DNA from: Apodemus sylvaticus
Taxonomy: Eukaryota > Chordata > Mammalia > Rodentia > Muridae
NCBI RefSeq assembly: GCF_947179515.1
Contig: NC_067473.1
Coordinates: forward strand, 83,296,013-83,360,012
Direction: 5' to 3'
Length of the DNA: 64,000 nt
Shown here: positions 1 to 10,736 of the stretch, in pieces
How positions within the stretch are numbered: position 1 is the first letter of the stretch
Layout of the letters: every line of letters begins with the position of its first letter
Program-made: the position numbers and the translations under genes
Notes under the pieces: model-generated
What the model saw: only the letters and a program-made list of their open reading frames with translations
Told to the model about the DNA's origin: nothing
The model's database searches: none

Positions 1-1020
1 TTAAGCAAATGGTGCAGGATCAACTAGAGGTCAGCATGCAGAAAAATGCAAATTGACCCATTCTTATTTCCTTGTACAAAGCTCAAGTCCAAGTGGATCA
101 AGGACCTACACATAAAATCAGACACACTCAAGTTTATAGAGGAGAAAGTAGGGAAGAATCTTGAACACATACATACAGGGGAAAAGTTCCTGAATAGAAC
201 ACCAATGGCCTATGCTCTAAGAACAAGATTCAAGAAATGGGACTCCATAAAATTGCAAAGCTTCTGTAAGGCAAAGAACACAGTCAGTAGGACAAAACAG
301 CAACCAACAAATTGGGAAAAGATCTTTACAAATCCTACATCTGATGGAGGAATAATATCTAATGTATACAAAGAACTCAAGAAGTTAGTCTCCAGAGAGT
401 CAAATAACCCTGTTAAAAATGGTGACCAGAGATAAACTGGAATTCTCAACTGAGGAAACTCGAATGTTTCTAAAGCACCTAAAAAAATGTTCAGCATCCT
501 TAGTTATCAGGGAGATGCAAAACAAAACAACAGAGATTCCATCTCACACTGTTCAGACTGGCTAAGATGCAAACCTCAGGGGGACAGCAGATGCTGGAGA
601 GGATTCAGAGACAGAGAAACATTTCTCCATTGTTGGTTGGATTGCAAGCTGGTAAAACCATTCTGGAAATCAGTTTGGCGATTCCTCAGAAAATTAGATA
701 CAGTTCTACCTGAGGACCCAGTTATACCAATCCTGGGCACCTACTCAGAAGATGTAATAAGGACACATGCTCCACTATGTTCATAAATGCCTTATTTATA
801 ATAGCCAGAAGCTGGAAAGGTTCTAGATGTTCTTCAACAGAGGAATGGATACAGAAACTGTGGTAAATATACACAATGGAGTACTATTCAGCTACTACAA
901 ACAGTAAATTAATGAAATTCTTAGGCAAATGGATGGAACTAGAAAGTGTCATCCTGAGTGAGGTAACCCACTCACAAAAGAACACACATGGTATGCACTC
1001 ACTGATAAGCAGATGTTAGC
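1..1020 (+). pseudogene. L1 ORF2 C-terminal remnant
   Basis: This is a decayed C-terminal third of the L1 reverse-transcriptase protein. Open stretches at 46-435 and 487-786 carry the post-RT region and the end of the cysteine-rich domain, including a CWRGF-type motif and the W-W-C-K type tail also seen in the intact copy near 20068. Frame changes and stops separate the pieces (for example near 435 and 786), so no protein can be made. The catalytic RT and endonuclease domains are not in the window. Confidence 0.8.
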
Positions 1021-1757
1021 CCAAAACCTCAAAATAAACAAGTTACAATTCACCCAGCACAGGAAGTTCAAGAAGAAGGAGGACTTAAGTGAGAGTGCTA
1101 TGGTTCCTCTAACAAAGGGAACAAAATATTCACAGGAGCAATAAAGGAGACAAAGTGTGGAACAGAGACTGAAGGAAAGGCCACCCAGAGACTGCCCTAC
1201 CTGGGGATTCATCCTATAAACAATCACCAAACCCTGAAGTATTATGGATGACAAGAAGTGCATACAAAAAGAAGCATGTCATGGTTGTCTCTGGCGGGAG
1301 CCTGCCAGACCCTTACACATACAGAGACAGATGCTAGCAGTCAACCATTGGTCTGGGCATGGGGTACCCAATGGAGAAGTTGGAGGGTGGTTTGGAGGAG
1401 CTGGAAGGGTTTACAGCCCCTTTGGAGGAACAACGATGTAGGCCACCCAGATGCCCCAGGACTCCCAGGGACTAAACCATCAACCAAGGGGTACACATGG
1501 TTCCAGCCAAAAATGTGGCAAAGGAATGCCTTGTCAGGCATCAGTGGGAGGATTGGCCCTTGGTCAGGTGAAGGCTCAAAAGTTGCCTCAAGAAAGGTAA
1601 ATCAAGGTGGGGAGGTGGGAGTGGGTTGGGTGGAGGGGCAAATATTTGGAGGCAGGTGTGGGATGAGTGGTTGGGGGGGTTGGGGGAGGGGGAAAACAGC
1701 CAAGGTTTTACCAGTTGAAATGTAAATGAAGATTATATTCAATTAAAAAAAAAACTA
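1..1757 (+). mobile_element. Old L1 (Lx-like) 3' part, truncated by window start
   Basis: The sequence matches, base by base with many changes, the last third of ORF2 and the 3' UTR of the full-length L1 at 13312-20763; position 1 corresponds to about 19480 there. It continues into a long (about 740 bp) 3' UTR different from the young one, with a G-rich purine tract at 1609-1694, and ends in an A-rich tail at 1745-1760. The long distinct 3' UTR suggests an older Lx-type L1. The 5' part lies outside the window. Confidence 0.85.
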
Positions 1758-1764
1758 AAAATAA

Positions 1765-2325
1765 AGTGTTCAACATCCTTAGTCATCAGGGAAATGCAAA
1801 TCAAAAGAGCCCTGAGTTTCTACCTTACACCAATCACAATGGCTAAGATCAAAACCTCAAATGACAACACATGCTGGAAAGGATGTGGGAGAAAGAGGAA
1901 CACCCCTCCATTGCTAGTGGTACTGTAAACTTGTACAACCATTTTAGAAATCAATCTGGTATTCCTTGGAAAATTAACAACAGTTCTTCATGAAGACCCA
2001 GCTATACTACTCCTGGGTATATACCCAAAAGATCCTCCACCATACCACAAGGACAAGCATTTCACTATGTTCATAGCAGCCTTATTTTTAATAGCCAGAA
2101 AGCAGAAACAATCCAAAAAAGAGATACAGAAAATGTTGCTCATTTATGCAATGGAATAGTATTCAGCTATTAAAAATGAGGACACGGTGAATTTTTCAGG
2201 CAAATGGATGGAACTAGAAAATATCCCGAGTGAAGTAACCAAGACACAAAATGGTATGTACTCACTGATATGTGGATATTACCCAAAGTACATAACATCC
2301 ATATCACAACTCACAGACTGTATAA
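1765..2325 (+). mobile_element. 5'-truncated L1 3' end
   Basis: A second L1 fragment follows head-to-tail. It starts at the ORF2 segment equivalent to about 19965 of the full-length element and runs to the end of ORF2 (the tract before the stop is recognisable at 2250-2280) plus a short 3' piece. It is decayed and non-coding. 2326-2414 holds no feature I can support. Confidence 0.7.
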
Positions 2326-2414
2326 AGGTTAAATCAATTGGTTTTTAATATGCAAGTCCTCCTCAAAGCATATGGTCAGGTCTCTCCAAGGCTTACTCAA
2401 CTATCTTGATAACA

Positions 2415-2525
2415 ACTTGACTTACTATTGTTGTGATGAATATCTTGATCAAAAGAAAGCTAGGAAGAAAGGATTTATTTGGCTTATACTTCCATAAGTT
2501 ACTAATTTTTTTTGGAATAGGTCAG
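2415..2525 (+). mobile_element. URR1-like DNA transposon, left piece (split by LTR element)
   Basis: This stretch aligns with the start of the complete copy at 5958-6353. It ends exactly at the 6-bp GGTCAG duplicated on both sides of the provirus 2526-8086; the repeat resumes at 8087. The family name URR1 (rodent non-autonomous hAT-Charlie) is from memory and is the least certain part. Confidence 0.55.
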
Positions 2526-2986
2526 TGTACAGAGCCATATTGGGAGTCATACCACATGGTAGGAACTTGACATTAGTCAAGGACAATCCCTGGCTTCAGG
2601 CAGGAATATAACATTAGGACAATAGGCAAGTAGGTTACAGCAGGAATTTTTATCCTAGGGTGGAGAAGCTCAGAGTGAAGGTTAAGCTCATTGTTCCTCC
2701 AGATCTATGAATTCCTGAATTAAGCAGGTGACCCAGCCAGCTGCCAGAGCAGTCGAGACAAAGACCGCCAGGAGAATCTAGATGACTTCCGCCAGAACTC
2801 AGCCCAGAGTCTGGGGCGAAGGGTTTGCCCAAACTGTTAAAAGGTCTGACTGCCATTAAAGTTGGGGCCTCGATCAGTAAAATATTGTCCTGGCCTTCTT
2901 TCTTTTCACCCCTTCCCCATCTATCCCTCAGCTTCTGTTCCAGCAACCCAGTTTGTAGTAGCTGCAGGCAGCTATGGAATACAACA
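2526..2986 (+). repeat. 5' LTR
   Basis: This is the left long terminal repeat, about 94% identical to 7627-8086 by eye. It contains an AATTCCTGAATTAAGCAGG block that also occurs in the LTRs at 38504 and 41000, showing that the two proviruses of this window are related. Confidence 0.85.
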
Positions 2987-2989
2987 GAT

Positions 2990-3007
2990 TGGTGCCCGGA
3001 CATGGAT
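2990..3007 (+). promoter_or_regulatory. Primer binding site, degenerate tRNA-Lys type
   Basis: Four bases after the 5' LTR lies TGGTGCCCGGACATGGAT. It begins with TGG as a primer site must and differs from the usual tRNA-Lys primer site at about three positions, two of them explainable by CpG decay. The tRNA assignment is inference. Confidence 0.5.
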
Positions 3008-3188
3008 ACAAGAAGGTTTCCTGAGGTGATCATGTCTTGGCGAAACTTCGTGGAAAACAGAAAAAGATGGTATCCTGCTTGGTGAGCAACTATAGGTGCT
3101 AGAGGATACGGAATAAGTGAAGCAGTATGGACCCAGCACTGAACTTACTTAGGGGGCAGACAGTGGAAAATGGGGAAGGAACTTTTTA

Positions 3189-3308
3189 GGCATTTGTCAA
3201 CAGTTCCTAAGAGCTAATTCAGGCAAAAAAGAAAAGGGTTTTAAAATAGGCATTTGTCCGCAGCCTCCAAGAGCTGCTTTAAGAGGAAAATGGATGTAAT
3301 TGCTTAAC
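3189..3308 (+). repeat. 60-bp imperfect tandem pair in ERV leader
   Basis: The string GGCATTTGT starts at 3189 and again at 3249, followed in both cases by a similar tract ending in AAGAGCT. Two diverged 60-bp units lie in the leader of the provirus. Confidence 0.6.
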
Positions 3309-3639
3309 AAGCGCACTTCCCTTTCTGTGTATCTTTCTGTGTTGTTTGTCACAGTGCACTGACTGTTTGTCTACATGTACATTTATGTCTTCTCTGTGTT
3401 TTTGTTTGAATGACTGTTTGTTTCATAGTAAAAAGAAAAATCGGTAAGGATTTCATCAGCTGGAGGACTATCTCTTAATCTAGCCACAGTTCATACAGAG
3501 GGGACTGATTTAAAGTGGCGCAGTAGCGCTGCTCACTCTCCCAAGAGGCAAACATGGCTCAGGGAAAAGCCACTTTTAAAAGCCCAGAAGCCTCAAGTTT
3601 TGGGAAACCTTTTGTTTAACTTATGAAATTTGTGTAATC

Positions 3640-4005
3640 GTTTTATTCTTGTTTCTAATTGGTCTTAATGGTATAATGTTTTACATATCTTGACTAAAGA
3701 GTTATAAATTAATTGGTTATGATTTAAAAGGTATAGTGTTATTAAGAAAAGGCCAGTTTAAAACTGGTTATTCAGTGTTGGAGCTGTCTTAACTAGCTAC
3801 ATGTGGCCTAATACAACTCACACTTTGTTCTTGTTTATAATTGGACTTAAAGGTATGAGTATATTTTGCATGTCCTGACTATATAGAGCATTGGCTTATA
3901 AGTCATTGGACATGATTTAAAAGGTATAATGTTATTAACAAAAAGTTAGGTTAAAACTGGTAGGTTAAGATACTAGCCATTTTAAACAACACGTGGTATG
4001 ACACA
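3640..4005 (+). repeat. 182-bp tandem duplication inside the ERV
   Basis: Two diverged copies are offset by 182 bp: CTTGTTTCTAATT at 3648 matches CTTGTTTATAATT at 3830, and GATTTAAAAGGTATA recurs with the same offset further on. No ORF spans it. Confidence 0.7.
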
Positions 4006-5957
4006 ACCCAGGAAATATAGGCCTCTAAGATGCGTCTAAATTGGCATGGTATTGTGTGTGAATCTTAACCTAGAAATTAGACTTATAAAGATTAAGATTT
4101 AAAATAATGTCTCTTTAATAAGTTACACTGTCATACATACTTGAACATAAGAACTAACTGACAAACCTTGTGCTGTAAAAATAAAATAATGTGTTTGCCA
4201 TTGATTTTAAAGAAAATAGATTGTTTAAAATTGGGATTTGCTTCCAAAGTTATAGTTATGCTCTTGCCAGTGTGCCATTGGCTGCAGTTTGCAGTCTGGT
4301 TAAAGGCTCACGATTCTTAACATATATTGTAATTAAAATAATTTTGAGAGTGATACAGCTGTGGCCATTATAGGCCTATTGCCACAAGTTTATTGGCTAC
4401 AATGGTAGAAGAAAAATTTAACCCTCCAAGATTATAAAGGAGATCTGAGTGGAAATGTATTTGATATCAAGCAGGTTCTACTATGAAACAGCGAGTAGAA
4501 TTTTTTGGGAACCCTGAAATGACAGGTTTCTTTTGTTGTTTAATACTCAAAATGTCCTTGCAGGACTGGTGGGTAAAAAGGCTCAGATTAGAAGATATTT
4601 ACATTTGAGGAATCTCATACAATGTCCTTGCCAAGGACTCAAGGTGGATCCTAGGGCAGACAAAAATAAAAAGAAATAAAATAAATTTACATTTGAGTTA
4701 ATGCAAAGCTTAGAGCTGACTCAAGGGGAGCTAGTGAGGAAGCTTGTGAGAAATTGTTTCTGCCTTACAGGCCCCACCTAGGGAGTGTTTAGCTATTAAA
4801 AAAAAAATTCTTAACAGACCTATCCAGGTGTGGTTTAAAATGTAGTTCAAATCTATGGAAGGTCATTAAGGCTATTATAAGAACTTATAAAGGCATTGAA
4901 ATTTGGCCTGCCTACTCCATACAAAATTATTATAGATTTAAAGGGTTGGGTTTTTTTGTTTTTTTGTTTGTTTGTTTGTTTGTTTGTTTGTTTTTTGCTT
5001 TACATTCTGATAATTATAAAAGCATTTGCTTCTAACTTTAAAGAAACAATAAAGCAATTTCATTAGAAGGTTTTTGCCTCAAGGAATGGCTAATAGCCTT
5101 ACCTCATGTGAGAAAAAATGTTTGTCTCTGTTTCAGTACAAAAAGATTGGATCTTAGATTTTTCAGTGTATAATGTTTATGAAATGTTTGTTACAGGCCT
5201 TTGCTCCTAACTATGGGCTTTAAATTTTTTTAAGTAAATGATTTTCAAAGGTTGTTAGGATATATTAAATGGCTTTACCTTATATTAACCTTATCTTAAG
5301 TTTGCCACAGGAGGTCTTAAACCAGCTATTTTTGAGATGTTAAAAATCAAACTTTTAATAATAGCAAATATATATATCGCTCATGGATTATAATTGCTTA
5401 AAATTGTTTCCTTTTTAATACTGTTAATTCTTAATTTTTATGATTGTTTATGCAAATGTAATTCAAATTTCAAAGGATATGTTCCCTAAATGACTGTCCT
5501 TTAGGTATTGGAAAGCTAACCCAAAGGCTAGAGAGACAACTACAATATACTTATATAATTAATCTTTAAAAAGGTGCCTGGACAAGACCCCTTAAGGCAA
5601 GGCACATAAAATTTGTATCCCAGACAGGCTGTACAGAAACAATCGTATGTACAAGCATATTATTCATATCATCAAAAGGGTAATGGCTTAAAAAATAATT
5701 TTGTATTTTGTGCACATCAATTTATAAAGATTTATTCTTGATGTCCTCAATTTCTACCTCTACCACATAATAGTGTTAATCCTAAAGGACTTAATTATTA
5801 TAGATAAATGATACTCGTATTTCTAATTTAGGAGATTAAAATGTGTGCATGTGACTAATGATTCATTTTTTGCCTTTCTAGTTGCAACTGCTCTAACAGA
5901 AAAAGCAACTAAAAATGCTGTTTATTTTCTAAAATTACATAGTTATTACCTATGTAT
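4006..5957. other. ERV internal region without genes
   Basis: AT-rich sequence with no supported coding region. It includes a simple (TTTG)n tract at 4951-4996. The only open stretch (4191-4373) has no recognisable family. Confidence 0.6.
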
Positions 5958-6353
5958 CTTAGTCAGGGTTTCTATTCCTGCACAAACATCATGACCAAGA
6001 AGCAATTTGGGGAAGAAAGGGTTTATTGAGCTTACACTTCCACATTGCAGTTCATCACTAAAGGAAGTCAGGACTGGAACTCAAGCAGGTCAGGAAGCAG
6101 GAGCTGATGCAGAGGACATGGAGGGATGTTTCTTACTGGCTTGCTTCCCCTGGCTTGTTCAGCCTGCTCTCTTATAGAACCCAAGAGCACCAGCCCAAAG
6201 GTGGAACCACCCACAAGGGGCCCTCCCCACTAGATCACTAATTGAGAAAATGCCCCACAACTGTATCTCATGGAGGCACTTCCCCAACTGAAACTCCTTT
6301 CTCTATGATAACTCCAGCCTGTGTCAAGTTGACACACGAAACTAGCCACTACA
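5958..6353 (+). mobile_element. URR1-like non-autonomous DNA transposon
   Basis: A 396-bp non-coding element begins CTTAGTCAGGGTTTC and ends AACTAGCCACTACA. It is flanked by near-identical 8-bp sequences, CTATGTAT (5950-5957) and CTATGTTA (6354-6361), as expected of a hAT-type target duplication. The same sequence occurs in pieces at 2415-2525, 8087-8265 and, reversed, 26279-26323. It has no transposase. Confidence 0.6.
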
Positions 6354-6361
6354 CTATGTTA

Positions 6362-7610
6362 TGGTATATACGTTGTGTTTCAACTTAAATTAAAACAATA
6401 TCTTCTTGGAAGAGAGAAGAGAGGGGAAATTATGTCCCCATGCATATCATTTAAATTATAGTTGCATTTTTTAAGAAAATTTTAAAATTTGGATGCCAGG
6501 GAACTTCTTGCTGAGTGTATATGACAGCCTGTAATTAGGCAAATTGATGTCTATGTGAAATGAAAGAATTCACTTATTGACGTATGCCATGATCCTGATT
6601 TAATATTGGGAAAGAAGACATGTCCCCTATGTTTTTTCCACAGAATGCTGCAGAAGCATGCTAGCTGCCAGAGTAATTGGTGTGGCATGCTGAAGATATG
6701 CTGACTGTGTGCTTGCTGAATGCCCAGACAATGGTAACATAAGAGCTATATTGGGTATATGTTCTTGACTTACTTTAATTGTCAAATGTCCCAGGTTAGA
6801 TAAATTGCTTTGCTTCAAGCTTTTAGACATTGTGGGACAGAACATGGAGACTGTTAAGCTAGTTTAGGAAAAATTAATCTAAAGAGGAGTTATAATGAAT
6901 CTTTTTTTTTTCCTTTAATGTGATCAGCTGACTCAACCATAGACTGGTCTAGAAATAAATCCAATATTGGAGACTCCAATTGAAGATGGCTAACAATCTT
7001 CAGCCAGCTGTGTTAATTTTAAATATAGTCTCCACTTTTCTTGAGAAGTAACAGCTTATCTCTTGACACACAAGGCTACCTCTCCCACCCCAGAGGCCAA
7101 GCTTTGTGTCTTTTGAGTTGTTAATTTGCAACTGAATTGGATACTTCAGGGACAAGTTAATCCTGACCCACCTTTAACTCTTGACCTTGTTTGTTAAGCA
7201 GACTGGCTGTCTCCACCCAGGCTCACCTGGATGGAAGGATTACACTTGCAAACCCCCTGGCTTCAAAACTTACACAAGTGGATCTCCAAAAAGGGAGCCA
7301 CATAGAACTCAGATCTATGTATGTTTGTTTGTGAACAAACATGGGTACCAGTGAGAGATGTGAGGCAAGGAACTGCATGGGGAGGTGAATTTCTGCTTCT
7401 GAGTCCCCAGAAAGTACACCTAATTGCATAGGGATTAACGTCCAGAGGCTATCCTTAAAATAATAATGGAGCCTATTACCCCTCCTCTGAAAAAGACATT
7501 ATACAATATTTAAGAGGAATTGAGGTCAATGCTTCCCCTCCTGGTTAAAGCCTGCCTTCTTATGAAGGATGTTTATCCACTTGTTTTCTACCTCCTCATT
7601 TTTAAGTTAA
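6362..7610. other. ERV internal 3' region without genes
   Basis: No coding region is supported. The tract from about 6960 to 7240 is homologous to 39130-39420 inside the second provirus (shared TTGTTAATTTGCAACTGAATTG-like core, given here only in part), confirming one family. Confidence 0.6.
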
Positions 7611-7626
7611 TAAAAAAGGGAGGAAA
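7611..7626 (+). promoter_or_regulatory. Polypurine tract
   Basis: AAAAAAGGGAGGAAA lies directly before the 3' LTR (TGTACAG at 7627). It is the expected plus-strand primer; the second provirus has the equivalent AAAAGGGAGGAAT at 40987-40999. Confidence 0.75.
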
Positions 7627-8086
7627 TGTACAGAGCCATATTGGGAGTCATATCACATGGTAGAAACTTGACATTAGCCAAGGACAATCCCTGGCTTCAG
7701 GCAGGAAGATGACTTTAGGACAATAGGGAAGTAGGTACAGCAGGAATTTTTATCCTAGGGTGTAGAAGCTCAGAGTGAAGGTTAAGCTCATTGTTCCTCC
7801 AGGTCTATGAATTCCTGAATTAAGCAGGTGACACACCCAGCTGCCAGAGAAGTTGAGACAAAGACTGCCAGGAGAAGGTAGACGACTTCCACTGGAACTC
7901 AGCCTGGAGTCTGGGGGGAAGGGCTTGCCCAAACTGTTAAAAGGTCAGACTGCCATTAAAGTTGGGGCCTCGATCAGTAAAAGATTGTCCTGGCCTTCTT
8001 TCTTTTCACCCCTTCCCCATCTATCCCTCAGCTTCTGTTCCAGCAACCCAGTTCGTAGTAGCTGCAGACAGCTATGGAATACAACA
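7627..8086 (+). repeat. 3' LTR
   Basis: The right LTR is followed by the second GGTCAG target copy at 8087-8092. Confidence 0.85.
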
Positions 8087-8265
8087 GGTCAGGACAGACA
8101 TTCAAACACAACAGAATACCTGGAGGCATTAGCCAATGCAGAGGCCATGGAAGGGTCCTGCTTCCTGTCTTGCTACATGTGGCTACATCAGACAGCTTCA
8201 TTTAAAACCCAGGACCACTTTCCCAGAGATGGTACTACTCAACTACCCCATCAATCATTCATAGT
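8087..8265 (+). mobile_element. URR1-like DNA transposon, right piece
   Basis: The sequence resumes the element interrupted at 2525 and matches 6070-6245 of the complete copy (GATGCAGAGG / AATGCAGAGG and the ACCCAGGACCAC-type block). Confidence 0.55.
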
Positions 8266-8778
8266 ACTATATAGGTTTGCTTACAGCTAAAACTTATGGA
8301 CATATTATTTTCTTTGTCCATTATAAAATTTATTTATTGTACTCCATTTATAGGCCAATCACATCCCTACTCACTCTGATTTGTTTTCTCCTGTCACGAG
8401 AATTTAGCTTGTGTCATAAAACTATCTGGACCATACATCTACTCTCATTATTTGAATAGATATCTAGTAATAAGCTAGGAACTAATTACATCATGTCTTC
8501 CTATAGCTTCCTCTTTTTCATATTTACTCTAAATGAAATGGCCAGTCCCCTATTGAGAGACTCTCTATGACTCTAAAACCCTTAACATGCTCTCCAGTTA
8601 TCCAGATTCCAGGAAGAAAATGTTGGAACCAAGACCAGATACTACTCATTTCACACCCATATATAACCATCTTATTTCCATTCATATGAATTATGCAATA
8701 CTGGCTGTAAAAAGAGAGAGAAAGAAATGGAAAGAGGAAAGGAGAGAAACACAGAATAGGAAGATGAAGATAGGAATG

Positions 8779-8798
8779 GAGAGAGAGAGAGAAAGAGG

Positions 8799-8863
<65 letters not shown>
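8779..8863. repeat. (GA)n microsatellite
   Basis: This is an 85-bp GA/AG run in a longer purine-rich stretch from 8710. The flanks 8266-8778 and 8864-9007 hold nothing I can assign; Arg-Glu and Leu-Ser reading frames over it are artefacts. Confidence 0.95.
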
Positions 8864-8864
<1 letters not shown>

Positions 8865-9007
8865 CCTTTCTAAGAATTGCCAAGAATTCAAGTCCAGGAG
8901 ACAGGCAAGTAGCCTAATTCTTATTTTCAGAAATATATAACTCTAGGACACACTTACTGTTTTGGATTGAAATAACCTACTGTAAACAAATTGATGTTAA
9001 TCTGTGT

Positions 9008-9960
9008 CTCTTAATCCAGTTGTAAAATTTCTTTAAGATGAAATTGGGTGTCACTGAATATGATCCATGTATGTTTAGGATGGCACTGTCTTTTTTTGTC
9101 AAGTGTTCTGTTGATTAGAATAAAATATCCCTCTTTATCTCTATGGTTTATTTTTAGTTCAAAGATTATTTTGTCAGAAGTTAGGACAGTGACACCTGGT
9201 TTCATCTGGAACAACAAAAAACCCAGGATAGCTAAAACTATTCTCAGCAACAAAAGAAAATCTGGGGGAATCAGTATCCCTGACCTCAAGCAATACTCCC
9301 TGGTCATATAGGGTTACATTTGCCCATTTGTTTACTCTAAGATGATGACTATATTTACAACTGGCACATTTTTCTTAGAGGCAACAAATAAATTTATTTC
9401 TTAATCCATTCAGTCAGTCTGTAAACTTTTGTATGGAGAATTGAGACCACCATTCATATTCAAGTGCTATTAAAAACCTGTTTAAGTTATGGTCATTGGG
9501 TTTTTTACTTTTCATGCTGTGTTCTCAGTGGTACTTTGTCTTTAAGTAACTATGGCTTCATATTTTTTTCACAGTCTCTGTTATGCTCATACCTCTCTTC
9601 TGGCCAAAATACTGCTAACTGTTTTCAAATTTGGTTTGATGACTACAAAATTTCTTTTGTCTATGTTCTGGAAATTTGGTTTTCTTCCTTCATCATTGCA
9701 GCAGCTTAAGTGGTATTTTAGATTGGCTGTCATTTAGGATGGGGAATGTTTTGCTGTATGCTCTTCTGACTTTGAAAGTTTACCTAGAGAAATCAACTTT
9801 TCTAACTCCACCATTTTCCTCTAATTAAGAAAGCTCATTTTTCTACTTAATGGATTTTTATTTATTTGTAATGTGAAGTTTTTCTCTTAGAACTGTCAAT
9901 CCACTTTTTGGTTCTGTATACTTAATGTTTTATCTTTGAGATACATAAAAATTTTTTGAT
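9008..9960 (-). mobile_element. Ancient L1 fragment, interrupted (tentative)
   Basis: On the reverse strand, 9040-9200 resembles a very old L1 ORF2 N-terminal region and the following sequence an old L1 ORF1/ORF2 area. Divergence is high and the call rests on general similarity only. From about 9400 on this is also the beginning of duplicated V1R block A. Confidence 0.35.
9201..9297 (+). mobile_element. 97-bp L1 ORF2 scrap without tail
   Basis: This internal ORF2 piece is identical to 19220-19315 except for one extra G (GGGGG here, GGGG there). It has no 3' UTR or poly(A). The flanks share CCTGGT on both sides (9196-9201 and about 9299-9304). Confidence 0.8.
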
Positions 9961-10675
9961 TCTACTCTTGTCTTTTTAAGTGTTCTGTGCATTTAAGGTG
10001 TTATATAGGTATGTCTTGAGCTGGTTTATTCTATGATGTTATTGAAGATCTTGACTTTGCCACTGACTTAGGATTATTTTCCCTCACCTGTGCCTATAAT
10101 TGAAGGTTAATTTTATGGTGTACTACATACACAATATTTCTAGGCATGTATTCTATGAACTAAGCTATATCCCAGGCCCACAGCCCAGTTTCTCTTACAA
10201 AATATACTTATATTTTCTCACTTCTTTATGATCTGTAAGAAACATTTCTTTCCTACATGTGTTTGGAGGAGGTAACTTTTTTTATCAAAAGAGCTGTTAA
10301 TTTCCAGATAAGTCCCTAAAGCCACTGTCGAGTAAGTATGGAGCTGTCTATAAATGATGTCAAGGGATACCATGGGGGAATCTCAAATGTTTTGCAGTTT
10401 CTCTTAAGTGGGATATTAGTATAGTTACTATTGTTTTTTTTTTTATAGAGACTGGGATCAATTAATCTACACAGACGGATAAGACCTGGACAGAGCTTAT
10501 ACATAGGAAACTCACAGCTCAATTGGCTCTACTATTCCATTTTCTTGGAGTTAGAAAAGTTCACTTTTCCACTTGAGCAGAGCAATTCCTAACAACCTCA
10601 ATACTGGAATCGCCTTCTCCAGATGACATGAAAACTGTGGGTCTAGAGGGAGATCAGCTGATTACATTTCTTCCT

Positions 10676-10736
10676 TATAAATACTACTTAGGACCTCATT
10701 CTACAAGGATGTTTATCAAAGTCCCAGCTGGTGAGT
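10676..10736 (+). promoter_or_regulatory. Putative V1R promoter, short non-coding exon 1 and splice donor (block A)
   Basis: A TATA-like TATAAATA (10676-10683) lies about 50 bp before a consensus splice donor CTG|GTGAGT with GT at 10731-10732. The surrounding 120 bp are the best-conserved upstream stretch among blocks A, B and C. V1R genes normally have non-coding 5' exons upstream of one coding exon, so I infer a short first exon ending at 10730 and splicing to 12388. No transcript evidence is available here. Confidence 0.4.

Larger units (their letters stand above)
2526..8086 (+). mobile_element. Complete non-autonomous LTR retroelement (ERV), class-II-like
   Basis: Two LTRs of 461 and 460 bp (2526-2986 and 7627-8086) flank a 4.6-kb internal region. 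Both LTRs begin TGTACAG and end ACAACA, and the insert is bounded by perfect 6-bp target duplications GGTCAG (2520-2525, 8087-8092). A primer-binding-site-like sequence follows the 5' LTR and a polypurine tract precedes the 3' LTR. The internal region is AT-rich and I see no gag, pro, pol or env reading frame, so it must have used proteins from another element. A hand comparison finds roughly 30 differences between the LTRs (about 6%), so it is not recent. The 6-bp duplication and tRNA-Lys-like primer site favour class II (ERVK-like). Confidence 0.85.

Noticed and set aside
8524..8940. Open frames over the GA run (Arg-Glu and Leu-Ser repeats)
   Set aside because: Both strands read open only because the dinucleotide run has no stops; composition artefact.
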